Below, piece by piece: positions 1 to 6,244 of a DNA stretch of 11,443 nucleotides. Position numbers and translations under genes: made by a program. The DNA lies in assembly GCA_018055515.1 (NCBI GenBank), contig JAGPHL010000045.1, positions 1-11,443 of the forward strand. Reading direction: 5' to 3'. Within the stretch, counting starts at the first letter, position 1. Every line of letters starts with the position of its first letter. This stretch comes from Anaerolineae bacterium (GTDB lineage Bacteria; Chloroflexota; Anaerolineae; B4-G1; SLSP01). A model generated the notes under the pieces. It made no database searches and had not been told where the DNA came from. It saw only the letters and a program-made list of their open reading frames with translations.

Positions 1-511
1 ATTCCAGCGTCTTGGGGCTCCAGAGGCCGCGCAGTTTCCCGCGCACCCCTTCATGCAGCTCCTGCCAGCTGGCGATGGGCAGGGCAATCATCGCCAGGCC
101 ACCGGTGGACAGATGTTCGGAGACGCCGGTGAGCGTTTCGAGGAACAGTTCCAGCTCTGGATTGTGCCCGACGAGCATGACCGATTGGCAAGCGTCGGGC
201 ACATCGCGCAGGACTTCGATGAGGCTTTCTGGCTCACCCTGGTAAAGATCGCGGGTGAAAATGACCTGGCCCTCGTAGCCGCTGGCCTCGACGACGAGCT
301 CCGTGGTGTCGTGGGCGCGTCGGGCGGAGGAGCTGAGGATGAGATCGGGCAGGAGCTCCTGCCGGCGCAGAAATTCCCCCATGCGGGGTGCCTCACGCTG
401 CCCGCGCTCGTTCAACGGGCGCTCGAAGTCCGCCAGCGTCTCATCCTTCCAGCTCGATTTGGCGTGACGCAGGAGCAACAGCGTTTTTCCATCGTCAGAC
501 TTCCCGTTCAT
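1..511 (-). CDS. SixA-like phosphohistidine phosphatase (3' end cut by window edge)
   Basis: Reading the minus strand from the ATG at 511 gives 170 codons with no stop before the left edge, so the gene is incomplete at its 3' end, probably by only a few residues given the roughly 160-residue SixA family. It belongs to the histidine phosphatase (phosphoglycerate mutase-like) superfamily, SixA branch. Visible hallmarks are the catalytic LLLLRHAKSSW (residues 11-21, nucleophile His16), the SixA-type RPLNERG at 31-37, SSARRA at 61-66 with an active-site Arg, and the second catalytic histidine in VGHNPE at 114-119 (His116). Family members remove phosphate from phosphohistidine on phosphotransfer proteins in the cytoplasm; the substrate here is unknown. 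A GAGG lies 6 bases upstream of the ATG, supporting this start. The gene is divergent from the RCK protein, with about 200 bases between them. The family call is firm; the physiological role is inferred. Confidence 0.9.
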   Translation of the reverse strand, partial: MNGKSDDGKTLLLLRHAKSSWKDETLADFERPLNERGQREAPRMGEFLRRQELLPDLILSSSARRAHDTTELVVEASGYEGQVIFTRDLYQGEPESLIEVLRDVPDACQSVMLVGHNPELELFLETLTGVSEHLSTGGLAMIALPIASWQELHEGVRGKLRGLWSPKTLE

Positions 512-605
512 GGCTTCCCTCGCAGTGCATTGTCGAAGAGTTTGTCGAAATGCGGGGCCTCTGTCCCCTCACTCGCGCGTTGCTTTCAGCTTTCTGAGCT
601 CCAGG

Positions 606-633
606 TAGCAACTTCTACTAATGATATTATAAT
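606..633 (+). promoter_or_regulatory. Candidate promoter for the RCK-protein/glucokinase pair
   Basis: In the 200-base divergent gap (512-711) there is a perfect TATAAT at 628-633, within the string TATTATAATG. It is preceded 16 bases upstream by a weak -35-like TAGCAA (606-611, three of six matches to TTGACA). It would give a leader of about 70 bases before the ATG at 712. The same TATTATAATG string recurs at the promoter before kamA. The -10 core is near-palindromic (ATTATA at 626-631), so it could also serve the divergent SixA gene, but no convincing -35 was seen on that strand. Nothing else recognisable was seen in this gap. Confidence 0.45.
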
Positions 634-711
634 GGCTTTACGCGCGCGGGGGAGGTTGATTTCCGCTGCGGGCGCTGAGATGGGATCAATCGTTTCCCAG
701 GTGAATGGAGC

Positions 712-2454
712 ATGCAGGCACAGAAACCCGCCCAGAGGGCCAGGGCGCGTCGCCGGGGGCCGCGACTGCGTCAGGATCTCCGCGTCTTTGTGCGACTTTT
801 CCCGTGGGGGATCGCCTTGATCATGGGCAGCGGCCTGTTGGTGACGGCGTGGTTTTTCCAGCGGGATTTCAGCCGGGTGGGGGCCCTTTCCGAGCCGCTG
901 ACGTATGTGCAGGCGTTGCTGTCGGTCATCAAGATCCTGCAGCTCGATTACGACCTGCCCGTGCCTTCGGCGCTCGACCCGTATTTCGCGTTGCTGCCGT
1001 TGATTGGGCTGCCGCTGTTCTTGCTCTTTGGCGTCAACGTCTTCAGGGTCATTCGCGTTTTCTTTGTGCGGCAGGAACGCGGCCCGGCGTGGCAGGCGGC
1101 GCTGGCGGCGACGGCTCACCATCACATCCTGATCTGTGGGGTGGGGCGGGTCGGGTATCGGCTGGCGCAGCAGCTGCTGGAGTTGGGGTTCGACGTAGTG
1201 GGGATCAACGACACTCCCTCGCCCCTGGTCGAGACGCTGGTGGATGCGGGGATGCCGGTGTTGATCGGTGACGTGCGCAACGAGGGCGTGCTGCGTCAGG
1301 CGGGGGTGACGCGGGCGACGACGGTGGTCGTCTGTACCAATTATGACCTGGTCAACATCGAGGCGGCGTTGCGGGTGCGTGACCTGAATCCTCAAGCGCG
1401 GATTGTGCTGCGGCTCTTTGAAGACGAGATCGCCGAGACGCTGAGCGCGACGTTCCCTGTGGCGGCGATCATCAGCCGCTCGGCGCTGGCGGCGGTGGCT
1501 TTTGCCCATGCAGCGCTGGGATTAGAGATCGTTGAAACTTTCCAGCTGGGCGATCGGCAGTGTGTCTTGACCTGGTTGCCCGTCAAGGAGGGCTCGCCGC
1601 TGGTGGGGCGCCGGGTGGGGGCGTTCTGTGACGCGCTGGACGTGGCGGCAGTCCTGCATCGCGTGGGGGATGGCCTGCCCCGGGAGCCCGAATCCGAGGC
1701 GGTGTTGCGGGCCGGCGATGCGCTGCTGATCTTTGCCGAGGAGGGACGGTTGGCGCCCTTGCTCGCCTGTGAGGAAGAGGCCGCGTCGCGGCGCCCCATC
1801 GCCGTCTGTGGACTGGGGCATACCGGCTATCGCGTTGTCCTGCGCCTGCTGGATTTGGGTCAGCCGGTGATGGCGTTGGATTTTGAACCGGGACGCCTGG
1901 CACAGCGGCTCATCGAGCGCGGCGTGCGGGTGACTTTCGGGGACCTGCGGCAGCCGGCTGTGTTGGCTGCTGCCGGCGTCGGCGAGGCGGGCGCGCTGGT
2001 GGTGTGCTCAGAGGACGATGTTCTCAATCTGGAAGTGGTGTTGCGAGCGCGGGAGGTGACTCCCGGCCTGCGGACCGTGCTGCGGATTTTCGAGGAAGGT
2101 CTCGGGGCGCACTTGCAACAGGCGTTTGGGATTGACGCCGTTTACAGCACCTCCGCGATTGCCAGTCCGGCTTTCCTTTCGGCGGTATTGCAGTTCAACG
2201 TGGCGCAGTTGGTGACGGTGGACGGCGGCGATTTTTACCTGGCGCGCCTGACCGTCAAGCCGGAGTCCGCCCTCGTCGGGAGCACGCCCGCGCAGCTCAA
2301 TGCGGCGGAAGGGGTGACCGTGGCCCTGCACGCGCGCGGCGACCGGGTGACGATCCCCCCGGCGGCGGATGTAATTCTCCAGGGAGGCGACGAGCTGGTA
2401 GTGCTGGCCTCGCAGCCGCAACTGCGATGGTTGAGCCGCGAGCGGCGCAGATGA
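712..2454 (+). CDS. Membrane-anchored double-RCK (TrkA-N/TrkA-C) K+ channel-like protein
   Basis: 580 residues. A basic N-terminus (1-30) leads into a membrane helix at about 31-50. A pore-like stretch follows (about 61-90), then a second hydrophobic segment at about 91-118. Two tandem RCK modules follow. RCK1 has the Rossmann motif GVGRVG at 143-148 with an acidic residue near the end of strand 2 (Asp167) and a TrkA-C-like domain to about 350. RCK2 has GLGHTG at 367-372, Asp390 and a TrkA-C-like domain to about 570. Such modules bind nucleotides or ions and gate K+ channels or transporters. The K+ selectivity signature (TVGYG-like) is not visible between the two membrane segments, so channel activity is uncertain. 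Start choice: GGAG at 707-710 lies only one base from the ATG, so the Shine-Dalgarno fit is poor. The next in-frame ATG (823) falls inside the first helix and is less likely. It is probably co-transcribed with the glucokinase 31 bases downstream. Confidence 0.82.
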   Translation: MQAQKPAQRARARRRGPRLRQDLRVFVRLFPWGIALIMGSGLLVTAWFFQRDFSRVGALSEPLTYVQALLSVIKILQLDYDLPVPSALDPYFALLPLIGLPLFLLFGVNVFRVIRVFFVRQERGPAWQAALAATAHHHILICGVGRVGYRLAQQLLELGFDVVGINDTPSPLVETLVDAGMPVLIGDVRNEGVLRQAGVTRATTVVVCTNYDLVNIEAALRVRDLNPQARIVLRLFEDEIAETLSATFPVAAIISRSALAAVAFAHAALGLEIVETFQLGDRQCVLTWLPVKEGSPLVGRRVGAFCDALDVAAVLHRVGDGLPREPESEAVLRAGDALLIFAEEGRLAPLLACEEEAASRRPIAVCGLGHTGYRVVLRLLDLGQPVMALDFEPGRLAQRLIERGVRVTFGDLRQPAVLAAAGVGEAGALVVCSEDDVLNLEVVLRAREVTPGLRTVLRIFEEGLGAHLQQAFGIDAVYSTSAIASPAFLSAVLQFNVAQLVTVDGGDFYLARLTVKPESALVGSTPAQLNAAEGVTVALHARGDRVTIPPAADVILQGGDELVVLASQPQLRWLSRERRR

Positions 2455-2485
2455 AGCGAATCGGAAATGAAAAGGAGGAATTATC

Positions 2486-3478
2486 ATGCTACTTGCAGGT
2501 GACATCGGTGGAACGAAGACGAATCTGGCCATTATAGATCCGGCGGGGGGCGTGGGGAAAACTGTGGCCGAGGCGACTTTCCCCAGTGGCCGTTATCCCA
2601 GCCTGGAGAGCATCGTCCAGCAATTCCTGAATCAGACCGGCATAGAGGTGCGTCGCGCCAGCTTTGGGGTGGCCGGGCCGGTGGTAGGCGGACGGGCAAC
2701 GATCACCAATCTCCCCTGGGTGATGGATGAACACAACCTGCTGCGGGCCTTTGACCTCGACGCCGTGTACCTGCTGAATGACCTCGTTTCCATCGCCTAC
2801 GCCGTGCCCCATCTGGAGGGACGCGATCTGCACGTGTTGAACGAGGGGCGTCCCGAACCGGGCGGTGCGATCGCCGTGCTCGCGCCCGGCACCGGCCTGG
2901 GGGAGGCGTTCCTCACGTGGGAGGGGACGCGCTTCTCGGCGCATCCCTCCGAGGGAGGCCATGCGGATTTTGCGCCTATCAATAAATTGCAAATCAAACT
3001 GCTGCGTTACCTGCATGACCGTTTCGATCACGTCAGTTATGAGCGCATTTGCTCTGGGATGGGGCTGCCGAACATTTACCGTTTCTTCAAGGACACCGGC
3101 GCTTATGAGGAACCCGACTGGCTTGCGGAGCGGTTGGCCTCGGCGTCTGACCTGACCCCTGTCATCGTGACCGCCGCCTTCGATGAGGAGCGCCCCTCCC
3201 CGCTGTGTCAGGCGACGCTGGAAATGTTCGTCGCGATCTTAGGCGCCGAAGCCGGCAATCTGGCGCTCAAGGTGCTCTCGACGGGCGGGGTATACCTGGC
3301 GGGCGGCATCCCGCCGCGCATCCTGCCGGCGCTGGAAAAGGAATCTTTCATGGATGCGTTCCTGCGGAAGGGACGCCTCTCGCACCTGCTGGCGCCGATG
3401 CCGGTGAGGGTGGTGTTGAATTCCAAGGCGGCCTTGTTGGGGGCAATCCATTACGGCATGGAGATGTGGGACAAGTAA
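2486..3478 (+). CDS. glk: Glucokinase (bacterial Glk family)
   Basis: 330 residues, close to the roughly 320 of E. coli Glk. It phosphorylates glucose with ATP to glucose 6-phosphate in the cytoplasm, the entry to glycolysis. The N-terminal phosphate-binding motif GDIGGTKTN is at 5-13. The catalytic base is Asp99 in LLNDL (97-100 region). The second phosphate loop PGTGLGEA is at 134-141. The sugar-binding SEGGH is at 156-160 (Glu157, His160), with a further conserved Glu in YERICSG (185-191). The adenosine-side motif LAGGI is at 271-275. The ROK-family zinc motif (CxCGxxGC) is absent, which points to the Glk family rather than ROK glucokinases. The start is secured by AAAGGAGG upstream of the ATG with ideal spacing. 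It lies 31 bases after the RCK gene and shares its direction, so the two probably form an operon. No clear terminator was found after the stop codon. Confidence 0.93.
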   Translation: MLLAGDIGGTKTNLAIIDPAGGVGKTVAEATFPSGRYPSLESIVQQFLNQTGIEVRRASFGVAGPVVGGRATITNLPWVMDEHNLLRAFDLDAVYLLNDLVSIAYAVPHLEGRDLHVLNEGRPEPGGAIAVLAPGTGLGEAFLTWEGTRFSAHPSEGGHADFAPINKLQIKLLRYLHDRFDHVSYERICSGMGLPNIYRFFKDTGAYEEPDWLAERLASASDLTPVIVTAAFDEERPSPLCQATLEMFVAILGAEAGNLALKVLSTGGVYLAGGIPPRILPALEKESFMDAFLRKGRLSHLLAPMPVRVVLNSKAALLGAIHYGMEMWDK

Positions 3479-3537
3479 AGTTGTTGTGTTCACAAGGCTA
3501 AACGTTTGCTGTTTGTTCTCACCCTTCGCCGCTTGAG

Positions 3538-3565
3538 TTGCATTTAAGCGCCTTCGTATTATAAT
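3538..3565 (+). promoter_or_regulatory. Sigma-70-type promoter of the kamA operon
   Basis: TTGCAT at 3538-3543 (four of six matches to TTGACA), a 16-base spacer, and a perfect TATAAT at 3560-3565. Transcription would begin near 3572, giving a leader of about 175 bases before the kamA ATG. The flanking string TATTATAATG is shared with the candidate promoter at 606-633. An upstream in-frame ATG at 3564 overlaps the -10 element and so cannot be a start for transcripts from this promoter, which supports the kamA start at 3747. Confidence 0.65.
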
Positions 3566-3617
3566 GCGCGTTTGCAACTTTCCACCCCTTACTTCGTATG
3601 ATAGATGTCTTCATGCG

Positions 3618-3671
3618 GTTGCCTGCGCCGAAACCGGCGTAGGGAACCGCTTTTGGTGCCGGTCAGGCAAC
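3618..3671 (+). promoter_or_regulatory. Three-way-junction RNA element in the kamA 5' leader
   Basis: The leader contains a compact fold read directly from complementarity. A closing stem of 8 perfect pairs joins GTTGCCTG (3618-3625) to CAGGCAAC (3664-3671). Directly inside is hairpin A, CGCCG-AAAC-CGGCG (3626-3639, five pairs). After the six-base linker TAGGGA comes hairpin B, ACCG (3646-3649) with CGGT (3660-3663). Just downstream, CCAC (3674-3677) can pair with GTGG (3695-3698) in a further hairpin. No run of T follows, so this is not an intrinsic terminator. The ribosome binding site is some 60 bases further on. This arrangement suggests a riboswitch-like or protein-binding leader controlling kamA. 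I do not recognise the class. It lacks the core features I know for the lysine riboswitch. Any ligand is unknown. Confidence 0.5.
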
Positions 3672-3746
3672 AGCCACACCCATACGTTGGCATGGTGGAA
3701 TGAGCGCTGGTTGCAAGACTCAGATTCACGAGGAGGTAAGTGTAAG

Positions 3747-5105
3747 ATGTCGCTCGATGTGAAGGCCGAATTTGAGGAGCCCCCTGGTGGACGTACGCCG
3801 CCGCACCCATGGGAGCAGGTTACTTGGGAGCAATGGAATGACTGGCGCTGGCAAATGGCTCACCGTCTGCATACGGTGGAGGACTTTGCCGGCTTCATAA
3901 ATCTTACTCCGGAGGAGATCGTGGGGCTATCTGCCCCCGAACACTTCCGCGTTGATGTGACCCCGTATTTTGCAAGTTTGATAGATCCTGACGACCCGAA
4001 TTGCCCTATTCGGAAGCAGGTGATCCCCACCGCACAAGAATTGATTCCTTTCGAGGCCGCCATGGCCGATTCGTTGGGTGAGGATGCCCATTCGCCTGTG
4101 CCGGGATTGGTGCATCGCTACCCGGATCGGGTGTTGATGTTGGTGACGACGCAGTGCGCGAGTTATTGTCGGTTCTGTACGCGCAGTCGGTTGGTGGGGG
4201 ATTCGCATGTGATGTTTAACTCGGCGACCTACGAGGCGCAGCTGGAGTACATCGCTGCGACCCCGGAGGTCCGGGACGTGCTGATCTCCGGCGGCGATCC
4301 CCTGACCCTGCCGTTGCCGGTGCTGGAGCGACTGCTGAAGCGCTTGCGCGAGATCCCGCATGTCGAAGTGATCCGCATCGGTTCGCGGATGCCGATCTTC
4401 TTGCCGCAGCGCATCACCAGCGAGCTGGTGACGATGCTGTCGAAATATCATCCGCTGTGGATGAATGTACACATCAACCATCCCAAAGAGCTCACCCCAG
4501 AGGCGACGGCGGCGTTGGGGCGGTTGGCCAATGCGGGAATCCCGCTCGGTAGCCAGACGGTGTTGATGGCCGGGATCAACGACTGCCCCAACATCATCAT
4601 GGCCCTGGTGCACCAGCTGGTACGCAACCGCGTCCGGCCGTACTACCTGTATCAATGCGATCTGGTGGAAGGGGCGGGGCATTTCCGCACGTCGGTCGCC
4701 AAGGGATTGGAGATCATGGAGTCGTTGCGCGGGCACACCTCCGGGTATGCCATCCCCACTTACGTCATTGACGCGCCGGAAGGCGGCGGCAAGGTGCCGC
4801 TCCTGCCCAACTATCTGTTGAGCATGTCCGACACGAAGGTGGTGGTGCGCAACTACGAGGGCTTCATCACGGCGTACACGCAGCCCAAGGACTACGTCCC
4901 GCATGACCCGGCGACCTGCCCTTACTGTCAGCGGCAGCGCGACGAGGGCGGGCAGGCTGGCGTCGCCGGGCTGTTGGCCGGGCACAGCCGTGAGATCCGC
5001 CCCGATACGTGGAACGACGTGCACGCGAGACGCTTGCAGCGGCGCGGGGTGCATGAAGAGACGCTCATGGATCACGTCATCCGGCAGCAACAGGAGGTCG
5101 GGTAA
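3747..5105 (+). CDS. kamA: L-lysine 2,3-aminomutase (radical SAM, PLP)
   Basis: 452 residues from the ATG at 3747, chosen because AGGAGGT (3731-3737) lies 9 bases upstream; the open frame continues upstream only into leader sequence. The enzyme interconverts L-lysine and L-beta-lysine using a 4Fe-4S cluster, S-adenosylmethionine and pyridoxal phosphate. The radical SAM motif CASYCRFC is at 137-144 (Cys137, 141, 144). SGGDPL (181-186) is the usual SAM-contacting segment. The PLP lysine is Lys349 in EGGGKVP. Two aspartates that bind the lysine side amine in the clostridial enzyme have counterparts here, Asp305 (YQCDLVEG) and Asp342 (YVIDAPEG). This favours lysine over glutamate as substrate. 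Cys280 and the C-terminal CPYC (391-394) resemble the zinc-binding cysteines of the family. It is the first gene of a two-gene unit: its own last codons carry the Shine-Dalgarno sequence of the next gene. Confidence 0.92.
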   Translation: MSLDVKAEFEEPPGGRTPPHPWEQVTWEQWNDWRWQMAHRLHTVEDFAGFINLTPEEIVGLSAPEHFRVDVTPYFASLIDPDDPNCPIRKQVIPTAQELIPFEAAMADSLGEDAHSPVPGLVHRYPDRVLMLVTTQCASYCRFCTRSRLVGDSHVMFNSATYEAQLEYIAATPEVRDVLISGGDPLTLPLPVLERLLKRLREIPHVEVIRIGSRMPIFLPQRITSELVTMLSKYHPLWMNVHINHPKELTPEATAALGRLANAGIPLGSQTVLMAGINDCPNIIMALVHQLVRNRVRPYYLYQCDLVEGAGHFRTSVAKGLEIMESLRGHTSGYAIPTYVIDAPEGGGKVPLLPNYLLSMSDTKVVVRNYEGFITAYTQPKDYVPHDPATCPYCQRQRDEGGQAGVAGLLAGHSREIRPDTWNDVHARRLQRRGVHEETLMDHVIRQQQEVG

Positions 5106-5106
5106 C

Positions 5107-6162
5107 GTGGGGGGCCTGCGGGTTGCGGTCGTTTCCAACCGCAAGCATCAGGTTCGCACCGGGCCGGGGGCGCCGCCGGACGCCCTGGCCGAGTATGACA
5201 GCGACGTGACGGTCGAGAGCCTCCAGGAGGCGCTGCGCGCGGGCGGCCACGCGCCGTTCTTCCTGGAGGCGGACGAGAGCTTCTACGACGCCGTGCGTGA
5301 GGCGCGCCCTGACATCTGCTTCAACATCGCCGAGGGCTTGCGGGGCGATTCCCGTGAGTCCCACATTCCGGCGATCCTGGAGCTGTTGGGGATCCCCTAC
5401 ACCGGCGCGCGGGTGCTCGCCAATGCGCTGGCGCTGGACAAGGCCGCCGCGAAGATGATCTGGCGCGAGAATGGCCTGCCGACGGCGCCCTTTCAGGTGT
5501 TCCGCCAGGTCCAGACGCCGCTGGCTGCCGATCTGACGTTCCCGTTGTTCGTCAAGCCGGTGCACGAGGGGTCGGGCATGGGGATCAACGCGCGCTCCAT
5601 CGTCCATGACGAGGCGGAGTTGCGGGCCCAGGTAGCGTGGGTCATAGCCACGTACCATCAGCCGGCGCTGGCCGAGGCTTATCTGCCGGGACGGGAGTTC
5701 ACGGTGGGATTGGTCGGCAACACGCGGCGGCCCGACGAGGCGCCGCGCAGCGATTTCTATAACGCGCGGGGGTTTCATCTCTTCCCGGTGCTGGAACTCG
5801 ACACGCAACGCGGCGCGGTGAAGGGCATCTACAACGCCGAGGCCAAGTCCTATGCGCTGGACGATGTCAACGCGCCGGGCTACCTGTGTCCGGCGGACAT
5901 CCCTGATGCCTTGCGTGAGACGTTGTTCGAGCTGACGATGGCGGCTTTTGAAGCGCTCGACGGGCTGGACCTGGGCCGGGTGGATTTCCGTCTCGACGCG
6001 CAGGGGCGACCTCACATCGTCGAAATCAACCTGCTGCCGGGCCTCAACCCGCTGGTGAGCGACATGGTCATCGTCTCTCGCGCGGGGAATGTGCCGTATG
6101 AGCAGTTGATCAACGCGGTGCTGGACCTGGCCCGCGAGCGGTATGGGATGATGGAAGGCTGA
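5107..6162 (+). CDS. ATP-grasp ligase, D-Ala-D-Ala ligase superfamily, substrate unknown
   Basis: 351 residues from a GTG at 5107, one base after the kamA stop. AGGAGGT at 5092-5098, inside the end of kamA, gives 8-base spacing, so translation is probably coupled. The N-terminal domain (1-100) carries FNIAEGLRGDSRESHIP (72-88) and LELLGIPYTG (91-100). The ATP-grasp domain shows LFVKPVHEGSGMGI (147-160, Lys150 contacting ATP), LAEAYLPGREFTVG (188-201), RVDFR (291-295), and the metal and phosphate ligands EINLLPGLNP (306-315). True cell-wall Ddl enzymes have an HG-type motif after FN, and TSPGMT-like residues after EIN. Both differ here, so this is probably not the peptidoglycan Ddl but a related carboxylate-amine ligase forming an amide bond to an amino acid. 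The tight link to KamA suggests L-beta-lysine as one substrate (inference). A decayed partial copy lies at about 8684-8832. Confidence 0.85.
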   Translation: MGGLRVAVVSNRKHQVRTGPGAPPDALAEYDSDVTVESLQEALRAGGHAPFFLEADESFYDAVREARPDICFNIAEGLRGDSRESHIPAILELLGIPYTGARVLANALALDKAAAKMIWRENGLPTAPFQVFRQVQTPLAADLTFPLFVKPVHEGSGMGINARSIVHDEAELRAQVAWVIATYHQPALAEAYLPGREFTVGLVGNTRRPDEAPRSDFYNARGFHLFPVLELDTQRGAVKGIYNAEAKSYALDDVNAPGYLCPADIPDALRETLFELTMAAFEALDGLDLGRVDFRLDAQGRPHIVEINLLPGLNPLVSDMVIVSRAGNVPYEQLINAVLDLARERYGMMEG

Positions 6163-6244
6163 AACTGATTGATGCTTGGAGAAGGGAAGGCTGGCGGCAA
6201 GGGGAGCGCTCTCGTATAACCATAGCAGGTCGTGAGAGAGGGCG

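Noticed and set aside
53..820. Plus-strand open frame of 255 codons at the left end
   Set aside because: It is a shadow of the SixA-like gene on the other strand and runs on across the intergenic gap into the RCK gene. It has no domain, whereas the minus strand carries clear SixA motifs.
3484..3495. Palindrome TTGTGTTCACAA after glk as a terminator
   Set aside because: The loop would be only two bases, the stem is weak and AT-rich, and no T-run follows.
3598..3642. Small upstream ORF (14 codons) in the kamA leader that could act as a leader peptide
   Set aside because: It has no Shine-Dalgarno sequence and only one lysine codon, and its end lies inside the predicted stem structure. It is probably chance.
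3564..3746. Longer kamA start at the upstream in-frame ATG (3564)
   Set aside because: That ATG overlaps the predicted -10 element, has no ribosome binding site, and the extension is unlike KamA. The AGGAGGT before 3747 decides the start.
3572..3746. Lysine riboswitch before kamA
   Set aside because: The leader does not show the long five-helix architecture or the conserved core strings of the lysine riboswitch, and it is too short.
3927..5144. Long minus-strand open frame (405 codons) opposite kamA
   Set aside because: It is a high-GC shadow frame of kamA, rich in Arg, His and Gln, with no recognisable domain. Similar antisense frames lie opposite most genes here.
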